Shown: in pieces, positions 6,731 through 15,050 of the stretch | How positions within the stretch are numbered: the first letter of the stretch is position 1 | Layout of the letters: every line of letters begins with the position of its first letter | From: JAVZCJ01 sp964532175 | GTDB taxonomy: Archaea > Thermoproteota > Nitrososphaeria_A > Caldarchaeales > JAVZCJ01 | Direction: 5' to 3' | Assembly (NCBI GenBank): GCA_964532175.1 | Contig: CAZHGP010000005.1 | Span: 1 to 50,629, forward strand | DNA: 50,629 nucleotides | Program-made: the position numbers and the translations under genes | The notes under the pieces: model-generated | Told to the model about the DNA's origin: nothing | Databases searched by the model: none | Seen by the model: the letters and a program-made list of their open reading frames with translations, nothing else

Positions 6731-7951
6731 TTAATTGCTATCAAATTCTTCATTTCTCATTAAAATATAGAATATTATAACATAAAATATATAGAATACA
6801 GAAGTTGCATAAGGTGGTGAATCAACCATTATATTATCCATCATATACCCTCCTATCGGCATACCTAATGCATTTGAAATAGACCAGCTTAAATTTGATA
6901 AACTATTTACAGTGGCTCTTTCTTCTTCTTTAACAAGTTTCATAAGTAATGATCCTATAAGTGGATTTGCCATATTCATCATAGCTTGTCTATAAATATA
7001 AATTATTGAAGCTATTGTAAAATTTGGTGAAAATGTAATAAATATTAATCCTGGAATAGAAGCTAATTGTGTATATATTATAGTCATTAATGTTCCTATT
7101 CTTTTTGAAATTTTTGGAGCTATTAAGAAAGTTGGTGAACATGCGATATTTGCAATAAAACTAAGAGTGCCATATGCATCTTCTCTAATTCCAAACTTTT
7201 TATAAAAATAATAACCAAACATTTGAATAGTCATACCTGCACCAAAAGCAACAATAGCATTTGCTATCATATATTTTAAAGCTATTCTACTAGACTTTAT
7301 CTTAAGACTTAATCTTCTTTTCCCTTTTGATTGACCAATAGCTTTAACCATTAATATTGGAATAACAGATAAAAACATTAAAATTGCAATCAATCCAAGA
7401 GCAATTTTATAAGAATCGGTTAATTCATAATTAAATTTCGCATTAAGAATACTAGGTGTCCAACTAAGTATGCTTCCAATAGCAAATGAAAATGATTGAA
7501 AAAAAGCATTCACACTAAAACCAAAATCCATTTCTCTTTTATCTAATGTGTCCGCAAAAAGAGCTGAAAAAGTTGACCATGATAAAGCAGAGGATAGACC
7601 TAAAATTGCTGAAGAAAAAGCAACAATTGGAAAATATGTAGAAAAAAGAATTATTATTATGGGAGGTATACTTAATAAAGTACCAATTACTAATGTTCTT
7701 CTTCTTCCGTAATTGTCTGCTATTAATCCTCCAGGAATCATTGAGACTGAAGTTACTATATTTGTTATCATAAGTATCATTCCTAACATTGTACCATCGT
7801 AGCCTACATGTATAAGGTAAAATTGAAAAACAACAGAATAAAGTCCAAAAGCAATCCATGCGATAAAATCTGACAAAATCATAAGTTTTGCGTCTTTTCT
7901 AAGACGATTAATACCGCTTATTAATTCGATTGTTTTCTTTTTTGCATTCAA
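6731..7951 (-). CDS. MFS transporter, 12 membrane segments
   Basis: A 406-residue polytopic membrane protein. The loop after TM2 reads GGLIADNYGRRRTLVIGTLL, the classical major facilitator motif A (G-x3-D-x-x-G-R-R), and an equivalent segment recurs in the second half near APKISKRIGTLMTII. A 6+6 layout with a basic central loop (VKAIGQSKGKRRLSLKIKSS) is visible. The substrate cannot be told; the general shape resembles drug or metabolite exporters. It is a monocistronic gene divergent from the Hef operon; 7952-8190 between them holds only promoters. Confidence 0.85.
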   Translation of the reverse strand: MNAKKKTIELISGINRLRKDAKLMILSDFIAWIAFGLYSVVFQFYLIHVGYDGTMLGMILMITNIVTSVSMIPGGLIADNYGRRRTLVIGTLLSIPPIIIILFSTYFPIVAFSSAILGLSSALSWSTFSALFADTLDKREMDFGFSVNAFFQSFSFAIGSILSWTPSILNAKFNYELTDSYKIALGLIAILMFLSVIPILMVKAIGQSKGKRRLSLKIKSSRIALKYMIANAIVAFGAGMTIQMFGYYFYKKFGIREDAYGTLSFIANIACSPTFLIAPKISKRIGTLMTIIYTQLASIPGLIFITFSPNFTIASIIYIYRQAMMNMANPLIGSLLMKLVKEEERATVNSLSNLSWSISNALGMPIGGYMMDNIMVDSPPYATSVFYIFYVIIFYILMRNEEFDSN

Positions 7952-8190
7952 AGTTTATCACAATAATGTCAATTTTTCTTATTTAATGATTTTTAAAGAA
8001 GTTAAAAGAAAGATAAATATAAATTTTTTCAAATTTTATTTTCTTTTTGCCTTTTTAATAATTTTTCTTAAAAGTTGATGTTATGAATATATTCTCTAAT
8101 TTTAATCTTCTAATATTTGGATATATTAAAGGAGATAAGATCTCTTTTTTGGCTAAATCCTTATATTTAAATTTGATTATTTAATTTCTT

Positions 8191-8517
8191 ATGTCATTGG
8201 AAGATAAATTAAAAGACTTTCTTGAAAATGGAAAAGATTGGGAAAGGAGACAAACAACAATTGCAGGGGTATTCCTTTTAAAAATCCCTCAATTAAAAAG
8301 CAAGCCAGCAAATATAGCTGTAGAATTAAATCCAGTAGATGAATATGGAAATCCAACTAAAAGAAGAGGAGTAATATTAAGAAATTTAGAAGAATTAAAA
8401 GAATTTAGAAATTTAATAAATAATGAAAAATTAGAATATCTTTTAAAAGTTTTAGATGATGTTAATCCAAAAGCTATAAAAAGAGCTAGACCAAGTAAAG
8501 AAGCAATAGAGATATGA
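8191..8517 (+). CDS. conserved archaeal protein of unknown function, first gene of the hef operon
   Basis: A 108-residue protein without membrane segments. Distinctive stretches are GKDWERRQTTIAGVFLLKIP, VELNPVDEYGNPTKRRGVIL and NLEELKEFRNLI. It reads like a compact archaeal family with a conserved basic patch (PTKRRG), but I do not know a function. Its stop overlaps the start of the Hef helicase (ATGA at 8514-8517), so translation is coupled and a role in fork repair or nucleic-acid binding is a reasonable inference. The ATG at 8191 follows an AT-rich promoter region with TATTTAAAT at about 8164-8172, implying a leaderless transcript. Confidence 0.7.
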   Translation: MSLEDKLKDFLENGKDWERRQTTIAGVFLLKIPQLKSKPANIAVELNPVDEYGNPTKRRGVILRNLEELKEFRNLINNEKLEYLLKVLDDVNPKAIKRARPSKEAIEI

Positions 8518-10682
8518 GCCTCTATAATAACCCTCTTATTAGAAAAGAAGTTTTAGAATATAGAGAGTTTCAAGATAATATAGCTAAAGAATCGATTAAG
8601 AAAAATACTTTAATTGTTCTTCCAACCGCTTTAGGAAAAACAATAATAGCTGCATTAATTTCAGCTTATTTTTTATACAATTTTTATGATAAGAAAATAT
8701 TATTCATGGCTCCTACAAAACCTTTAGTTAATCAACATAGAGATGTTTTCTTAAAAATCTTAAAAATAAAGCCTGAAGATACACAAATAATAACTGGAAG
8801 GATGAATCCAGACTATAGATTACATTTATGGAATAAAAGTAAAGCAAAAATTTTCTTTGCTACTCCTGAAACTGTTAGAAATGATTTGGATGCAGGATTA
8901 AACTTAAAAGATTTTAGTTTATTAATATTTGATGAATGCCATAGAGCTGTAAAAGATTATGCTTATACAAAAGTTGCTAAAAAATATGCAAGTCAATGTC
9001 CTTATCCAATTATTATTGGTTTAACAGCTAGTCCCGGTGCTAATAAACAAAGGATAAAAGAAGTTTGTGAGGCACTTTTCATAGAACAAATCATAGCTAG
9101 AACAGAAGAAGATGAAGATGTAAAAAAATATATCAATCCAATAAAAATGGAAATTAAAATAGTTAAACAACCCGAATCTTATATAAATATTAGAAATATT
9201 TTAAAAGAGAGTTTGAATGAGAAACTTAAAGAGCTTCATTCTTTAGGTGTTATTAAGAAAGATCCAAAATATATTTATAGAAAAGATTTGCTTGAAATTG
9301 GGGAAGAGTTAAGAATTAGAATTGAAGAATCTATGCTTGATGAAGAAAGAGGGACTTTATATAATATTTTAGCTATTCAATCTATTGCTTTAATACTTTA
9401 TCATGCTCTTGAACTTTTAGATAGTCAAGGAATGCATGCACTTTTGCATTTTATGGAAAAAATTGCTGAAGGAGAAAAAAGAATCCATAAAATTCTTATG
9501 AAAGATCCATCATTTTATAAAGTTTTTCAAAAAATAAAAGAAGGACCTATTGAGGAGCATCCAAAAATTTATTTATTAAAAAGGATAGTAGAAAATGAAT
9601 TAACTTTAAATCAAAATGGAAGAATATTAATTTTTACACAATATAGAGATACAGCCTCTTTTATTTCATCTATTCTTAAAGAAAGTGGATTTAAAGCTGA
9701 AAAATTCATTGGACATGGTCAAAGAAATAAAGAAATTGAGATGACTCAAGAAGAGCAGATTGAAATACTAGAAAGATTTAGAAATGGGGAAATAAAAATA
9801 TTAGTTTCAACGAGCATAGGTGAAGAAGGATTAGATATACCTCAAGTAGATTTAGTAATATTTTATGAACCTGTTCCAAGTGAGATAAGGTATATTCAAA
9901 GGAGAGGTAGAACAGGAAGAGCAAGAATTGGAAAAGTAGTAATTCTTGCTACAGAAAATACACTGGATATGGCTTATCTTAGAACAAGTAAAAGAAAAGT
10001 TAAGAAAATGATTGAAATAATAAAGAATTTAAATATGGAACTCAAACCATTTAAAAGATTGGAACAATTTAAACCATGCATTATTCCAATGGAAAAAATT
10101 ATTGAAGCTGAAAAATTAATAAAATTAGAAATGCCATCTCATAAAGAAGAAGCTAAACCTATTTTAATTCAAAGTGTGCTAGATATAATTGATGAATATG
10201 ATGAAGTATTGGAAAAGTCTTTTTATAAAGAAGTAAATGCAATTTCAAAATATATTTTAAAGAAAGTTTTAGAAGCTGGTGAAAATGGAATAAGCATAAA
10301 ATCATTAATAGAAGAAGGTGAATATGAAGGTTTAAGTCCTGGAATAATAAATGCATCTATTAAGAAGCTTGAAAAAGCAAACCAAATATATTTAAAAGGA
10401 GGAAAAATTATGCCATATGGATATAGCTTTATGGAAAATATTTTAAGTGGAAAAACAAGTTATGAAGCTAATACTCATGAAATAGAGATTGAAAAAATAC
10501 TTCCTGGAAAAGCTATAGTAATAGTAGATGATAAATGGCATGCTATTTTGGAATCCTCAGAATACTATGGTCCAAGACAGCTTATAAAGAAAGGAAATAG
10601 ATTCAAAGCAGCAGCAAAATTATATCATTTAGATGGTAAATTATATATAAGAGTCTATGGTGTAACAGCATACTTAGATTAA
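8514..10682 (+). CDS. hef: Hef-type superfamily 2 helicase lacking the XPF nuclease domain
   Basis: A 722-residue helicase. Motif I LPTALGKT is at 36-43, motif II DECH at 140-143 (usually DEAH), motif III TASPG near 172, and the second RecA domain has GEEGLDIPQVDLVIFYEP followed by motif VI IQRRGRTGRA. A helical insert between the domains (about 210-340) matches the fork-recognition insert of Hef/FANCM. Euryarchaeal Hef continues into an XPF-like nuclease; this protein instead ends with a winged-helix-like region (about 575-630) and a small beta-rich tail (KILPGKAIVIVDDKWHAILE). It should remodel branched DNA at stalled forks. Overlap with the preceding small gene suggests a shared function. 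Confidence 0.88.
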   Translation: MSLYNNPLIRKEVLEYREFQDNIAKESIKKNTLIVLPTALGKTIIAALISAYFLYNFYDKKILFMAPTKPLVNQHRDVFLKILKIKPEDTQIITGRMNPDYRLHLWNKSKAKIFFATPETVRNDLDAGLNLKDFSLLIFDECHRAVKDYAYTKVAKKYASQCPYPIIIGLTASPGANKQRIKEVCEALFIEQIIARTEEDEDVKKYINPIKMEIKIVKQPESYINIRNILKESLNEKLKELHSLGVIKKDPKYIYRKDLLEIGEELRIRIEESMLDEERGTLYNILAIQSIALILYHALELLDSQGMHALLHFMEKIAEGEKRIHKILMKDPSFYKVFQKIKEGPIEEHPKIYLLKRIVENELTLNQNGRILIFTQYRDTASFISSILKESGFKAEKFIGHGQRNKEIEMTQEEQIEILERFRNGEIKILVSTSIGEEGLDIPQVDLVIFYEPVPSEIRYIQRRGRTGRARIGKVVILATENTLDMAYLRTSKRKVKKMIEIIKNLNMELKPFKRLEQFKPCIIPMEKIIEAEKLIKLEMPSHKEEAKPILIQSVLDIIDEYDEVLEKSFYKEVNAISKYILKKVLEAGENGISIKSLIEEGEYEGLSPGIINASIKKLEKANQIYLKGGKIMPYGYSFMENILSGKTSYEANTHEIEIEKILPGKAIVIVDDKWHAILESSEYYGPRQLIKKGNRFKAAAKLYHLDGKLYIRVYGVTAYLD

Positions 10683-10693
10683 TTTTTTAAATT

Positions 10694-11665
10694 TTAACTT
10701 TCTGCTACAGATGTTACTTCTTCCTTTACTTCTTTCTTTTCTTCTTTAGGAATTCTTTTCATATATTCTTCCAAATCTTTAGATCTATTTCTAATAGTAA
10801 CCAATGTGACTCCAGATGCTTTAGCAACATCTTTTTGCATAATATCTATATTGTTTTCTCTACATGCTAAATATAATGCTGCAGCTGCAATTCCTACAGG
10901 ATCTTTACCTATTGTTGCTCCAACTTCTTCAGCTTTATTTAATATTTTAATTGTTTCTTGAATAATATTTTGACTTAAACCAAGCTTTGAAGCAATTTTA
11001 TTAACATATATAGTTGGATCCGTTAATTGAACTTTAAGATTAAGATACTTCATTAATAATCTATAATCTCTTGCAATATCTTTTTTAGTAACAATTGGAT
11101 ACGCTTTTTCAAATTCTCTTAAATCTCTTGGAGTTCCAGAAATTCTACAAGCAGCATAAGTTGCTGCAGCTATAATATTTCTAATAGCTCTTCCACGTAT
11201 AAGGTCTTTTTTTAATGCTTCTTTATAAATTTGCATAGCTCCTTCAATAACATAATCTGGTAAATTAAGCTTATCAGCATATATTCTTAAAACATTTGCT
11301 GCTTGTTCAAGATTTCTTTTTTGAGCAATATTTACTTGAGACCTATAATCAGCTTTTCTTAATTCACTTAAGTGTTTTTTAGCTTCTTTTGGAAGAGCTT
11401 TTCCTTGAGCATCTTTTAAATCTTTAGAAATAGTAGTCGATAAGCCTAAATGTTCATACATAATTGATTGTGGAGGACCAACACGACTTCTACTTTTTTC
11501 ACTTTCTTCAAACTCTCTCCATTCAGGACCTTGATCTATAACTATTTCTGATAATACGTATCCACAAGATTGACAAGATACTTCTCCTGTTCTACTATCT
11601 TCTATTAAGTACTTACTTCCACATTGTGGGCACCTATATTTTCCCAAAAATTTTTCTTTTTCCAT
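10694..11665 (-). CDS. tfb: transcription initiation factor TFB
   Basis: A 323-residue TFIIB homologue. The zinc ribbon is at C12, C15, C31 and C34, followed by the B-finger/B-reader region (VIDQGPEWREFEESEKSRSR with VGPPQS) and two cyclin folds (about 120-215 and 220-300); the recognition region includes KDPVGIAAAALYLACRENNI. It binds TBP on the TATA box and reads the BRE while recruiting RNA polymerase. The start ATG is preceded by GAGGTGAG at about 11674-11681, so it is translated from a leadered mRNA, unlike many neighbours. Two near-identical TATA boxes lie upstream. The C-terminal tail is rich in E and K. Confidence 0.95.
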   Translation of the reverse strand: MEKEKFLGKYRCPQCGSKYLIEDSRTGEVSCQSCGYVLSEIVIDQGPEWREFEESEKSRSRVGPPQSIMYEHLGLSTTISKDLKDAQGKALPKEAKKHLSELRKADYRSQVNIAQKRNLEQAANVLRIYADKLNLPDYVIEGAMQIYKEALKKDLIRGRAIRNIIAAATYAACRISGTPRDLREFEKAYPIVTKKDIARDYRLLMKYLNLKVQLTDPTIYVNKIASKLGLSQNIIQETIKILNKAEEVGATIGKDPVGIAAAALYLACRENNIDIMQKDVAKASGVTLVTIRNRSKDLEEYMKRIPKEEKKEVKEEVTSVAES

Positions 11666-11754
11666 TTTAAATACTCACCTCTATTTCCTAATAGTTCATA
11701 GCATTAAAATTATTCACTAAAAAATGCTCACTAATTAGGAAATTCAACCAGTAC

Positions 11755-11810
11755 GAACTAATATATAAACTTTTCTCTTTAAAATTATACAAACTAATAT
11801 ATAAACTTTT
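11755..11810 (-). promoter_or_regulatory. tandem duplicated promoter of tfb
   Basis: Two nearly identical 20-bp blocks, 11755-11774 and 11791-11810, differ at one base and lie 36 bp apart. Read on the minus strand each is AAAAGTTTATATATTAGTT, i.e. a BRE-like A-run followed by a strong TATA box. They lie 90-145 bp upstream of the tfb ATG, which has its own ribosome site, so a leader of 60 nt or more is expected. The rest of 11666-11997 is AT-rich with no gene; the SpoIIM-family gene on the other strand must also have its promoter here. Confidence 0.6.
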
Positions 11811-11997
11811 TCATAAAAATACTAATATTTTGAAAAAAGTATTATGATAAGATATTTAATTCTTCGATTTTATTAAATTTTATGTTAATATTTTTTTATT
11901 TTTGACAAATTAATATTAAAAATTTTAATTTAAGAAAAATGAGAATATAATTATTTAAAGATAAAGACTTAAATATTCTTAAAAGAATTTTTCTCAT

Positions 11998-13626
11998 ATG
12001 AATGATTCTTCAATGCCGGAACCTTTTTTACGTTCATATCAATTACTAGATAAGCAAACTAAGTTGGAAAACTTATTTAGTATATCATATTGGCTTTGGC
12101 GATTAAACCCATCATCAATATTCCCTATAATGCTAGGTAGTGCTGTTGAAGTTTTAAAAGAATCTATAATAGTTATTACTCTTATATTTTCTTTATCCCA
12201 ACTTGCTGCAACAAACATTCTAAATGAGATTGCAAATGCACTTATAGCTAGTGATTTCTCAACATTATTTTCATTATTTTCTTTAATTATTCCAAAAATT
12301 ATAATTACTTTCATTATAGCAGCATTTACATTTTTTTTAGCTTCTATTATAGCCAGTGGTTTTTTAAATTCTGCAGAATATGGCTCTTATCTTCATTTAT
12401 TAAGAAATGGTACACTTTCAATATCAAATGTGTTAGAAGAAATGAAATTAAAATGGACTAAAATGACTTGGACAGTATTAGTAGTTGAAATTATAAAATA
12501 TGGGCCAATATTTTTAGTGCTTACTTGGATATTTTTTGATATTCTACATTTATCAACTATAGGTTTAGATCAATTAAAGTATCCATCATTTTTTAATAAG
12601 CTCTTTTTATGGGTAGGTTTTATATTAATTGCATTAATTTTCACACTAATTTTTACATTATTAACTCTTTATGCTTATCCTGTAGCTATGAATGGTCTTT
12701 ATGGATTTGCCGCAATAAGGAGAAGTATAATGGTATGTAAAGAGCTTCCTATTGATACATTAGCATACTGTGTTTTTAGAGTATTATCTTTAATATTTAT
12801 AAGCGTTATTTCATTTATAGCAAGCTTACTTGCTATTCAAATTTCATCAATCATAGCACTTATCTTAAGCTTTATTCTAACTCCAATTTTTCATATACTT
12901 AAGACTGCGATTTTCCTTAAATCACAACCTAATTCTATTATTATTTCATATTCTATCAATATTTCATTTTTAAAAGATTTCTTTTCATATATTTTGAAAA
13001 TAGGATTAGAAAAAATTAAGAAAGGATTAAATGAACTCATCATTTTTCTAACTAAACCTAAGAATATTATATTCCATATTTTTTCAATAGTTGCTTTTTC
13101 TTTAGGAGTATTAATTGGAGAATGGATTTCATATTCTGGCATTAGACAAATTTTCTACGCATTAGGATATGTACCAGGAAAAATGAATCCCTTATTTAAA
13201 GCCACGTATGGTTTGCCTTTTCTTGCTCTCGACATATCTTTTCATAATTGGCAAGTTTCACTAGCTACAGCTCTTTCTGGTGTGATATTTATTATTCCAG
13301 TTTTAACAACACTATTTTTTAATGGTTTCATTTTAGGGGTAATTATGGATATTATTCAAAACTTAACTTTACTCATGGCAGCAATACTCCCGCATGGAAT
13401 AATAGAGCTTCCTGCTTTTATAATTTCTGGTTCTGTTGGATTAAGATTAGGGTTTGATTTTCTTAAGGCTTTAAAGCAAGGTAACTTAAGTTCTAACATT
13501 GAATTTCATCAAGCTTTAAGAAGAACAATTTACATAATGCTTGGGTTAATTCCATTGTTCATCATAGCAGGAATTATAGAAACATTCATTACACCGTATA
13601 TAATGCGTGCATATGGTTGGGAATAA
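11998..13626 (+). CDS. SpoIIM-family (DUF95) integral membrane protein
   Basis: A 542-residue membrane protein with about twelve hydrophobic segments. The C-terminal 200 residues carry the SpoIIM/DUF95 signature: a first helix ending GVLIGEWISYSG, a TM hairpin with FFNGFILGVIMD, and MAAILPHGIIELPAFIISGS with GLRLGFDF, in which the H-G-x-x-E-L-P stretch is the family hallmark. The N-terminal half (about 35-320) resembles the multi-pass DUF that often precedes SpoIIM in archaea, with a proline-rich YAYPVAMNG loop. The bacterial namesake helps membrane remodelling in sporulation; archaeal copies are of unknown role. It is monocistronic, divergent from tfb. Confidence 0.8.
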   Translation: MNDSSMPEPFLRSYQLLDKQTKLENLFSISYWLWRLNPSSIFPIMLGSAVEVLKESIIVITLIFSLSQLAATNILNEIANALIASDFSTLFSLFSLIIPKIIITFIIAAFTFFLASIIASGFLNSAEYGSYLHLLRNGTLSISNVLEEMKLKWTKMTWTVLVVEIIKYGPIFLVLTWIFFDILHLSTIGLDQLKYPSFFNKLFLWVGFILIALIFTLIFTLLTLYAYPVAMNGLYGFAAIRRSIMVCKELPIDTLAYCVFRVLSLIFISVISFIASLLAIQISSIIALILSFILTPIFHILKTAIFLKSQPNSIIISYSINISFLKDFFSYILKIGLEKIKKGLNELIIFLTKPKNIIFHIFSIVAFSLGVLIGEWISYSGIRQIFYALGYVPGKMNPLFKATYGLPFLALDISFHNWQVSLATALSGVIFIIPVLTTLFFNGFILGVIMDIIQNLTLLMAAILPHGIIELPAFIISGSVGLRLGFDFLKALKQGNLSSNIEFHQALRRTIYIMLGLIPLFIIAGIIETFITPYIMRAYGWE

Positions 13627-13700
13627 GAATTTTATTTGAAAAAGTAAATTTAGAAAAATTATATAATATATTTTAAGTTAAAATTTTTTATAAAAAATGG

Positions 13701-14744
13701 GTGGTACAATTGCAAATTAGGATAGCTATTGTAAGATATAAAGGTCTTGAACTTTTTGGTATTTATACTGATGCTATTGAGAAATTGAAAAAATTTGGTG
13801 AAGTCAAAATATTGTATGGTTCAGATAATCCTATAGAGCTTGCAAATCAACTTCTTAATTTTCAAATTGTTATTACTGAAATCTTAAAACCAAAATTCAC
13901 ATCAGAATTCTTTGAAAGAAATAAAGATGTTCAAATGATTTTTGTTAATGGTAGAGGGTATGATAATGTTGATATAAAAGCTGCTGAGGAACATGGAGTG
14001 CTTGTTGCAAGAGTTCCAGGATGGTGTGAAGCTGAAGCTGTAGCAGAGCACACAATAGCTCTTTTGCTTACTGCTCTAAGGAAGCTTAGAGAAGCTGATA
14101 AATGGGTAAAAAATGGAGAATGGTGGAGAAAAGGATATGTTTCTATAGATTTTCTCACTAATAATATAAGAGATTTAACTATAGGAATAATAGGTTTTGG
14201 CTGGATTGGATCAAGAGTTGCTCATATACTTAAAAATGGTTTTAATGCAAAGAAAATCTTAATCTATGATCCTTATATCCCTGAAGAGAAAATAAAAGAA
14301 GCAGGCTTTCATTATATGAATAATTTTAATGATCTTCTACAAAAATCTGATGTAATACTAATTCATGCGGAGCTTACATCAGAAACATATCATATGATTG
14401 GAAAAAGAGAATTTGAGATAATGAAAGATAGAGTTATTATAATTAACACGGCCCGAGGGGCAATTATAGATAATGCTGCACTTATTGAGAATTTAAAACG
14501 TGGAAAAATAGGGTATATTTCTCTTGATGTTATTGAAGATGAACCAATAAATGAAGATCATCCATTGCTTAAATTTAATAATGTTTTCATAACACCTCAT
14601 ATAGCGTATGCAACACGGTATGCAATAAAATGTATGGATTACTCGGCTATTAATGCTGTTAAAAACTTTCTTAAAGGAAAAGAAGTATGGGAAACTATAG
14701 TTAACCCAAAGAAAATAAGAAAAACTTACGAATCATTATCTTAG
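13701..14744 (+). CDS. D-isomer-specific 2-hydroxyacid dehydrogenase
   Basis: A 347-residue NAD(P)-dependent dehydrogenase of the phosphoglycerate/lactate/glyoxylate reductase family. The nucleotide-binding glycines are GFGWIG at 165-170, and the catalytic trio is visible as R252 (INTARGAIID), E281 (DVIEDEP) and H300 (ITPHIAYAT). VNGRGYDNVD at 83-91 is the substrate-binding loop, in which the usual GAGxDNVD reads GRGYDNVD. It could be a phosphoglycerate, glycerate or other 2-keto acid reductase; no ACT domain follows, so a serA role without feedback control is only one option. The start is GTG 13701; a TTG three codons later is possible. Confidence 0.85.
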   Translation: MVQLQIRIAIVRYKGLELFGIYTDAIEKLKKFGEVKILYGSDNPIELANQLLNFQIVITEILKPKFTSEFFERNKDVQMIFVNGRGYDNVDIKAAEEHGVLVARVPGWCEAEAVAEHTIALLLTALRKLREADKWVKNGEWWRKGYVSIDFLTNNIRDLTIGIIGFGWIGSRVAHILKNGFNAKKILIYDPYIPEEKIKEAGFHYMNNFNDLLQKSDVILIHAELTSETYHMIGKREFEIMKDRVIIINTARGAIIDNAALIENLKRGKIGYISLDVIEDEPINEDHPLLKFNNVFITPHIAYATRYAIKCMDYSAINAVKNFLKGKEVWETIVNPKKIRKTYESLS

Positions 14745-15050
14745 GGATTATTATTTTATGATAATTTCTACTAAGTATTTTTTCTCTTAATTTCAAAAAT
14801 TCTTTTTATATTAATAGTTATCATTGTTTTATAAATTAAGAATTGTATAATTTTATCATGATTAATTTATAATTATTAATCATAAGCTTAAAATAGATAA
14901 TAGAATTTTAAATAAAAATCGAATTTTATGTAATATACATAATCATGATTAAAAATAATTTATTTTTTATTAATCCTTATATAATAGCTTATAAAAACAG
15001 TGATCTCAACAAAAATATTGGAGCTTAAACCATGAAAATAAAGCCGGGAA
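14745..15050 (+). promoter_or_regulatory. gene-free region upstream of the P-type ATPase with two ATCATGAT palindromes
   Basis: No ORF is seen. The region contains the 8-bp palindrome ATCATGAT at 14855-14862 and the 10-bp palindrome AATCATGATT at 14941-14950, about 87 bp apart, with a half-like AATCAT near 14879-14884. Both share the core TCATGA and lie 100-195 bp upstream of the ATPase start. They are candidate binding sites for a dimeric regulator. A TATA-like TTATATAATAG is found at about 14978-14988. Confidence 0.4.
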
